Source: Butyrivibrio sp.
Lineage (GTDB): Bacteria; Bacillota; Clostridia; Lachnospirales; Lachnospiraceae
Length of the DNA: 36,732 nt
NCBI RefSeq assembly: GCF_017433805.1
Contig: NZ_JAFRGN010000049.1
Span: forward strand, 1 to 36,732
Direction: 5' to 3'
Position 1 is the stretch's first letter; each line of letters opens with the position of its first letter. Below the pieces are notes generated by a model. The model was given only the letters and a program-made list of their open reading frames with translations. It did no database searches and had not been told where the DNA came from. Positions 32,792 to 36,732 of the stretch are shown here, piece after piece. Made by a program: the position numbers and the translations under genes.

Positions 32792-33595
32792 TTATTTTGT
32801 TCTGCACCAGAAGTGGTTCTGACCATCATCTGAGCTAATTACGTTACAGGACACTGTCATTTTCTTGTCCTGATTTCTCATACATAAGGTTCCAATAAAA
32901 GTATTAGCAAAAGCTGTATTTGCCTTCTTTTCAGGAGCCAGTTTAAAAAGACATCTGTACTCACTGCCATTTGTAATTTCTGGAATTTCAGCCATGAAAT
33001 CTTTTACGTTCTTCCAGTCATGATTCTCATAAACTGTTGTAAAATCAGGATCATTTAAGCTCTTCTTAAAAGCTTCAAGATCCTCTTTTCTATCTGGTAT
33101 CTCTCTGATATCAAAAAGTGAACGATCACCTGTATCAACTATCTTTCCAAAGAATTCATCAAGACCCTCTTTGAGCTCATTGTACTCCTCTTCGCTAAGT
33201 CCGAACTCCTCGGCTGGTGAATATTCCTCCATAGATTTCATAAGTGAATCTCTTAAAGCTAAAACTACTTTTCTCATCTCCGTTATTTCGGTCTGGTATG
33301 TTTTCTGAATGTTTTTGATTTCCTGTAATTGTCTTTCCTGCTCAGCTATCTTTCTCTCAAATGCTATGTAGATTGCTGCATCATCTTTATCCAGCAGCTC
33401 TTTTATCTCATCAATGGAAAATCCAGCCTTTTGCATGTTCTTGATCTTAACGAAAGCAATCGCCTGCTCCTCATCGTAGTAGCGATATCCAGTCCAGTCA
33501 TCTACCTTCACCGGTTTGAGTAGATCCTGACGGTCGTAATATCGCAGTGTCTGAGGATTGCATCCGCAGAGCTTCGCAAAATCTTTGATTGTCAT
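32792..33595 (-). CDS. MerR family transcriptional regulator with a C-terminal sensor region
   Basis: 267 residues from ATG 33595, with AGGAG 10 bases upstream. The N-terminal helix-turn-helix (about 1-70) reads T-I-K-D-F-A-K-L-C-G-C-N-P-Q-T-L-R-Y-Y-D, then G-Y-R-Y-Y-D. A coiled coil follows at about 75-118 and an acidic C-terminal domain of about 150 residues that is probably the ligand sensor; no known cofactor motif is visible. Its own promoter has the 19-bp spacer that MerR proteins use. Confidence 0.9.
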   Translation of the reverse strand: MTIKDFAKLCGCNPQTLRYYDRQDLLKPVKVDDWTGYRYYDEEQAIAFVKIKNMQKAGFSIDEIKELLDKDDAAIYIAFERKIAEQERQLQEIKNIQKTYQTEITEMRKVVLALRDSLMKSMEEYSPAEEFGLSEEEYNELKEGLDEFFGKIVDTGDRSLFDIREIPDRKEDLEAFKKSLNDPDFTTVYENHDWKNVKDFMAEIPEITNGSEYRCLFKLAPEKKANTAFANTFIGTLCMRNQDKKMTVSCNVISSDDGQNHFWCRTK

Positions 33596-33620
33596 ACCGA
33601 CCAATCTCCTTTCTGTAACG

Positions 33621-33651
33621 GTTATATCATTGCAGTTAACTATAAGGTCAA
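33621..33651 (-). promoter_or_regulatory. MerR-type autoregulated promoter with 19-bp spacer
   Basis: -35 TTGACC (33646-33651) and -10 TATAAC (33621-33626) are 19 bp apart, too far for normal RNA polymerase but exactly what MerR activators correct by twisting the DNA. The centre holds the palindrome AGTTAACT (33634-33641). It overlaps the last codons of the upstream hydrolase gene. Confidence 0.75.
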
Positions 33652-34448
33652 CAGCTTTTTTTCAAAAAATTTTCAATATATTTATTTACCTGCTCAGGCT
33701 GGTCATCATTGGAGTTATGAGCGGCGTCTTTTATCCATGTAATTGAAGTGCCAAGCTCCTCTGCCCATGCGATGTTGTAGTGTATAACTTTACCAGTTCG
33801 GTCATGCTCTCCAACGATCAAAAGAACCGGGCAAGTGATTTTCAGATCGCAGTTATCCTCTAAAAATCCTGCAAAACCAATGCCCATTAAATGGCACAGC
33901 TCCTTTTTATCATATACAGATAGCATCTGAAACATGTTCTGATAGGACCTCTCGGTTGTGGTGCACTGCTTGGCAATAGCCTTACGAAGCGCCTTGTCAG
34001 GATAAAGAGCTGACATCCACTCGATCTGCCTAAGCCACCATCTGTCGGACCTGGAGTAATATTTTTCTCCAAAAGGAGTGCTATCTAAGGATACAAAACA
34101 CTTAACGTACTCTGGAAAGCGCTTAAGTACTGACTGAGTGATAAATCCTCCCATGGACTGACCTACAAAAGCAGCTTCTTTAATATAGTTATCCTTAAGG
34201 ATCTGCACTGCAGCAAGCGCTGCCTTCTCATAAGTAAAATCCTTGTATGGGCGGGATAAGCCATGAGCTGGCGCATCCCAGACAATAACGTTGTAATCCT
34301 TGGAAAAATATTCTATCTGATTCACAAATAAGTCATGGCTTGCAGTTAAACCGTGTAAAAAGAATATTGTACCACACTCATTTCTAAAATTCTCTGATAT
34401 CCAATAATGGATATTTCCAGATTCTGTCTCTAAAATTTTCTCTATCAT
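33648..34448 (-). CDS. Alpha/beta-fold hydrolase
   Basis: 266 residues, cytoplasmic. Oxyanion H-G (32-33), nucleophile elbow G-Q-S-M-G-G (96-101, Ser98), acid in G-E-H-D-R-T-G and base in D-A-A-H-N-S-N-D. It resembles esterase/peroxidase-type hydrolases of about 270 residues; substrate unknown. GAGG lies 10 bases before the ATG. It is followed closely by the merR gene, which may control it together with itself. Confidence 0.9.
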   Translation of the reverse strand: MIEKILETESGNIHYWISENFRNECGTIFFLHGLTASHDLFVNQIEYFSKDYNVIVWDAPAHGLSRPYKDFTYEKAALAAVQILKDNYIKEAAFVGQSMGGFITQSVLKRFPEYVKCFVSLDSTPFGEKYYSRSDRWWLRQIEWMSALYPDKALRKAIAKQCTTTERSYQNMFQMLSVYDKKELCHLMGIGFAGFLEDNCDLKITCPVLLIVGEHDRTGKVIHYNIAWAEELGTSITWIKDAAHNSNDDQPEQVNKYIENFLKKSC

Positions 34449-34467
34449 CTCGTCTCAACCTCGCTGC

Positions 34468-34530
34468 GTGTCCCCGTCCCCATGGTCCACTCTTTTCATT
34501 TTGGACCACTAACCCCGTCCCCATGGTCCA
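34468..34530 (-). repeat. GGWCC repeat copies 8a (partial) and 8b, in tandem
   Basis: 8b (34502-34530) is a full copy, TGGACCA ... ATGGTCCA. 8a (34468-34489) keeps only the CCCCGTCCCCATGGTCCA part; its outer end is lost into the ribosome-binding region of the hydrolase gene. Both have the same orientation. They lie between the amylase gene and the hydrolase gene. Confidence 0.85.
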
Positions 34531-34559
34531 CTTTATTCAACATTATACCCATGAAAGAA

Positions 34560-34592
34560 GCGGTCTACAATCAAATAATGACCGTAAACCGC
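34560..34592 (-). terminator. Possible terminator after the amylase gene
   Basis: A 9-bp stem with one G-T pair (GCGGTTTAC/GTAGACCGC read on the minus strand), about 32 bases after the amylase stop. The following T stretch is weak (CTTCTTTC), so it may be a poor terminator. Confidence 0.45.
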
Positions 34593-34623
34593 CTAAATTA
34601 ACACATTTTATATATTATGAATT

Positions 34624-36399
34624 TCATTTTTTTCTGAGTACCAGGATTCCGTTGGCTTCAAGAGTACCCTTGCCGTCTGCGTCCTCGTTCCACTTACGGG
34701 AGTATACAACCTCCTCGAAGCTACTGATATCTATGGTTACATCTGACTCCTCACAATTGAGATATACCTGAAGGCTCTCGTTCTCCCCGAGCTTCTCATA
34801 AGATATCACTCTCTTGCTGGCGATATCGTTAGGGAAGTGGAAGTTCCTGCTCTTGCAGGACTGAAGGCTCTTTCTCATGCTGATGAGCTTCTTCATCTCG
34901 CCAATCTCGGTATTTCTTTTACCTGAATCTATCTCCTCCCAAGGCATGCATCTCCTGCAATCAGGGTCATATCCGCCCTCCATGGCAACCTCTGTGCCGT
35001 AGTAGATACACGGACTTCCTGGCATTGTGAAAAGAACTGCCAGCTGCTGGTAAAAGACATCTATATTGTTCTGGGCTTTATCCAGAAGTCTATTGGTGTC
35101 ATGAGAATCCAGCAGGTTGAAAAGAACGTCGTTAACCTGTGAATAGTACATGGTAAAGCATCTGTTAATGTCGTATTCGAAGGTCTCTCTTCCCCTGTTC
35201 TTATAAACCCAGAAATCCGCAATAGCAGTAGAGAGCGGATAGTTCATAACTGAATCATACTCATCTCCGTGAAGCCATGATATTGAATCATGCCAGATTT
35301 CTCCCAAAAGGTAAAAATCATCCTTCATATGACTTGTCATGTATCTGACAGCCTTAAGGAAAGAATGAGAAATCTCGTTACCAACGTCGAACCTGAGGCC
35401 ATCTATATCAAAGGTCTCGATCCAGAATCTGATGATATCCAAAAGATAGTCCTGAACCTGAGGATTGCTGGTGTTGAGCTTGGGCATATATTCTGCAAAG
35501 GCAAAAGAATAATATCTTCCATCCTTGGTATCTCTTCCCTGCTCCACTGGCCATTTGTTGACCATGTACCAGTCAGCGTACTGGGAAGCCTGTCCCTTTT
35601 CAAGTACATCAATCCACATTGGATGATCACTTCCGGTGTGGTTGAATACCGCATCCAGCATAACTCTGATGCCCATCTCATGAGCTTCCTGAACCAGGAG
35701 CCTTAGGTCATCATTGGTTCCAAAATGAGGATCAACCTTCTTGTAATCTCTTGTGTTGTACTTGTGATTACTGTGAGCTTCAAAAATAGGATTGAGATAA
35801 ATTCCTGTGATTCCAAGATCTCTTAAATATGGAAGTCTGTCCCTTATGCCCTTAATGTCTCCGCCGTAGTAATCGTGGAAATTCTCTACTTTTTCATACT
35901 TCCATGGAAGGACATTTTCAGGGTCTATACTCTTATCTCCGTTGCAGAATCTCTCAGGAAAAATCTGATACCACACCGTATCATTAACCCAGGAAGGAGT
36001 CTTGCAGACATCGGCAGGATTCATCCATGGCATTATGAAATAAGAAAGAGTCTTACCTTCCTGATTCATCTCCTCTTCAGTAAGGAAGCCGTCCTCAAAG
36101 AAGAACATGCACTCATCGCCGCTATGAAGTTCAAAGTAGTATTTGCATCTCTTATACTCTGGGCACAATGTGGTTGTCCACCAGATGTGATTCTTGAGGC
36201 GCTTTTTGTAGCAGATTTCTTCCCTTACTCCGCTCCAATGCTCGTTTCCGCCCATTATTCCAGCTTCGTAGGGATCTCCGTAAATAATATACACTTTATC
36301 AACGTCATATCCTGTTTTGATATTGATGATAAGGTTATCCTCATCAAGCGGATAGCAGTACTGCTCTGACATTCTGTGATATATAGCACTTAGTATCAT
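34624..36399 (-). CDS. GH13 alpha-amylase family enzyme, neopullulanase / cyclomaltodextrinase type
   Basis: 591 residues from ATG 36399, with AAAGGAG 6 bases upstream. No signal peptide, so cytoplasmic. An N-terminal domain (about 1-125) fits the CBM34 fold of GH13_20 enzymes. The catalytic barrel has all four conserved regions: D-A-V-F-N-H (249-254), G-L-R-F-D-V (334-339, nucleophile Asp338), G-E-I-W-H (366-370, acid Glu367) and L-L-D-S-H-D (429-434, Asp434). Such enzymes split imported maltodextrins or cyclodextrins. Regulated by a LacI-type operator (36414-36427). Confidence 0.93.
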   Translation of the reverse strand: MILSAIYHRMSEQYCYPLDEDNLIINIKTGYDVDKVYIIYGDPYEAGIMGGNEHWSGVREEICYKKRLKNHIWWTTTLCPEYKRCKYYFELHSGDECMFFFEDGFLTEEEMNQEGKTLSYFIMPWMNPADVCKTPSWVNDTVWYQIFPERFCNGDKSIDPENVLPWKYEKVENFHDYYGGDIKGIRDRLPYLRDLGITGIYLNPIFEAHSNHKYNTRDYKKVDPHFGTNDDLRLLVQEAHEMGIRVMLDAVFNHTGSDHPMWIDVLEKGQASQYADWYMVNKWPVEQGRDTKDGRYYSFAFAEYMPKLNTSNPQVQDYLLDIIRFWIETFDIDGLRFDVGNEISHSFLKAVRYMTSHMKDDFYLLGEIWHDSISWLHGDEYDSVMNYPLSTAIADFWVYKNRGRETFEYDINRCFTMYYSQVNDVLFNLLDSHDTNRLLDKAQNNIDVFYQQLAVLFTMPGSPCIYYGTEVAMEGGYDPDCRRCMPWEEIDSGKRNTEIGEMKKLISMRKSLQSCKSRNFHFPNDIASKRVISYEKLGENESLQVYLNCEESDVTIDISSFEEVVYSRKWNEDADGKGTLEANGILVLRKK

Positions 36400-36413
36400 T
36401 AGCTTCTCCTTTC

Positions 36414-36427
36414 GGAAAACGTTTTCC
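36414..36427 (-). promoter_or_regulatory. LacI-family operator of the amylase gene
   Basis: A perfect 14-bp palindrome, GGAAAACGTTTTCC, with the central CG of LacI/MalR/CcpA sites, 14 bases before the start codon and just after the likely transcription start. A maltose-responsive repressor is the natural candidate; none is encoded in the window. Confidence 0.75.
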
Positions 36428-36439
36428 TTGATATCAAAC

Positions 36440-36468
36440 ACTATATCCTATAATTATGAATTGTGCAA
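36440..36468 (-). promoter_or_regulatory. Amylase promoter
   Basis: Minus strand -35 TTGCAC (36463-36468), 17-bp spacer, -10 TATAGT (36440-36445). The start would be near 36433, putting the operator at about +6 to +19. Confidence 0.65.
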
Positions 36469-36486
36469 CACAGATTTTTTTCGTGA

Positions 36487-36549
36487 TGGACCTAGGGGAC
36501 GGGGTTAGAGGTCCAAAAAATGGACCACTAACCCCGTCCCCTAGGTCCA
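36487..36549. repeat. GGWCC repeat copies 9a and 9b, a near-perfect inverted pair
   Basis: 9a (36487-36515, plus orientation) and 9b (36521-36549, minus orientation) differ at one position and are separated by five A's. They form a 29-bp hairpin followed on the plus strand by eight Ts, so it looks like a very strong terminator for plus-strand transcripts, although no plus-strand gene ends here. Confidence 0.93.
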
Positions 36550-36646
36550 TTTTTTTTCATCAAAACCTGCTAAGAAAAGTCAAGAAGCAATTTCTTTTCC
36601 CAACAGGTTTTCGTTTTGCCTTGTCCTTATTATTTTTGTGTACACT

Positions 36647-36669
36647 AAAAAGGCTGACTTTCATCAGCC
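36647..36669 (-). terminator. Intrinsic terminator of the gene at the right edge
   Basis: A 6-bp stem GGCTGA/TCAGCC with a 6-base loop, followed on the minus strand by five Ts. It lies 25 bases after the stop of the partial gene. The 145 bases between this gene and the amylase promoter otherwise hold only repeat pair 9 and AT-rich sequence. Confidence 0.65.
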
Positions 36670-36694
36670 AATAATAAGCCGTGTTTTTACTTTT

Positions 36695-36732
36695 TCATGC
36701 TTTGTAGACTTCGCTTACACGAGCATAGTAAA
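36695..36732 (-). CDS. Last codons of a minus-strand gene (runs off the right edge)
   Basis: An open frame enters from the right and ends Y-Y-A-R-V-S-E-V-Y-K-A-stop at 36695. The terminator just downstream supports a true gene end. The other two frames hit stops or look less protein-like. Identity cannot be told from 11 codons. Confidence 0.45.
   Translation of the reverse strand, partial: YYARVSEVYKA

Overview
This window looks like chromosome of a low-to-mid GC anaerobic Firmicute, most likely a Lachnospiraceae member close to Butyrivibrio or Pseudobutyrivibrio. That rests on the protein flavour, the strong AGGAGG-type ribosome binding sites and gene neighbourhoods such as gntR-clpC near radA; it is recognition from memory, not a database result. 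Nearly every gene is on the minus strand, so operons read from right to left. The exceptions are a secreted 5'-nucleotidase and an IS256 transposase.

Bases 1-12,300 are housekeeping: the start of radA, a conserved small protein, a gntR-clpC pair, a purE-purM-purN-purD purine operon ending in a membrane-anchored SH3-repeat protein, and a pyrE operon carrying two small membrane proteins (one of 50 codons) and an M29-type aminopeptidase with a large N-terminal extension. Bases 12,430-17,560 hold the plus-strand 5'-nucleotidase and a MoxR / DUF58 / membrane-protein operon.

Bases 17,500-34,500 are accessory in character: single-domain enzymes (two alpha/beta hydrolases, ANT(6)-like nucleotidyltransferase, DegV, histidine phosphatase, several GNATs, Nudix, SAM methyltransferase, HAD phosphatase, CPBP protease, SDR epimerase, macrodomain, TraX, MerR), with two decayed genes (a HIT hydrolase stub and a frameshifted zinc phospholipase-like gene). 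The right end has a cytoplasmic GH13 amylase under a LacI-type operator and the last codons of another gene.

Two repeat systems stand out. (1) A 29-bp element with GGWCC ends and a GGGGACGGGG core occurs at nine sites (eleven clear copies plus a partial one) at gene and operon boundaries from 12.4 kb onward. It sometimes supplies stop codons or truncates genes. (2) Three arrays of short alternating inverted motifs with an almost constant 63-64 bp repeat period lie at 24,081-24,245, 26,565-28,132 and 29,394-29,682. The first two use TACGTGA/TCACGTA and are homologous. The third uses an unrelated motif, CRTATAAA/TTTATATG, yet keeps the same period. The second array is split by an IS256 element; removing the element and one 8-bp target duplication restores the period exactly. 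Each array sits directly 3' of a coding sequence. I know no described family that matches, and these arrays are the best candidate here for an undescribed system.
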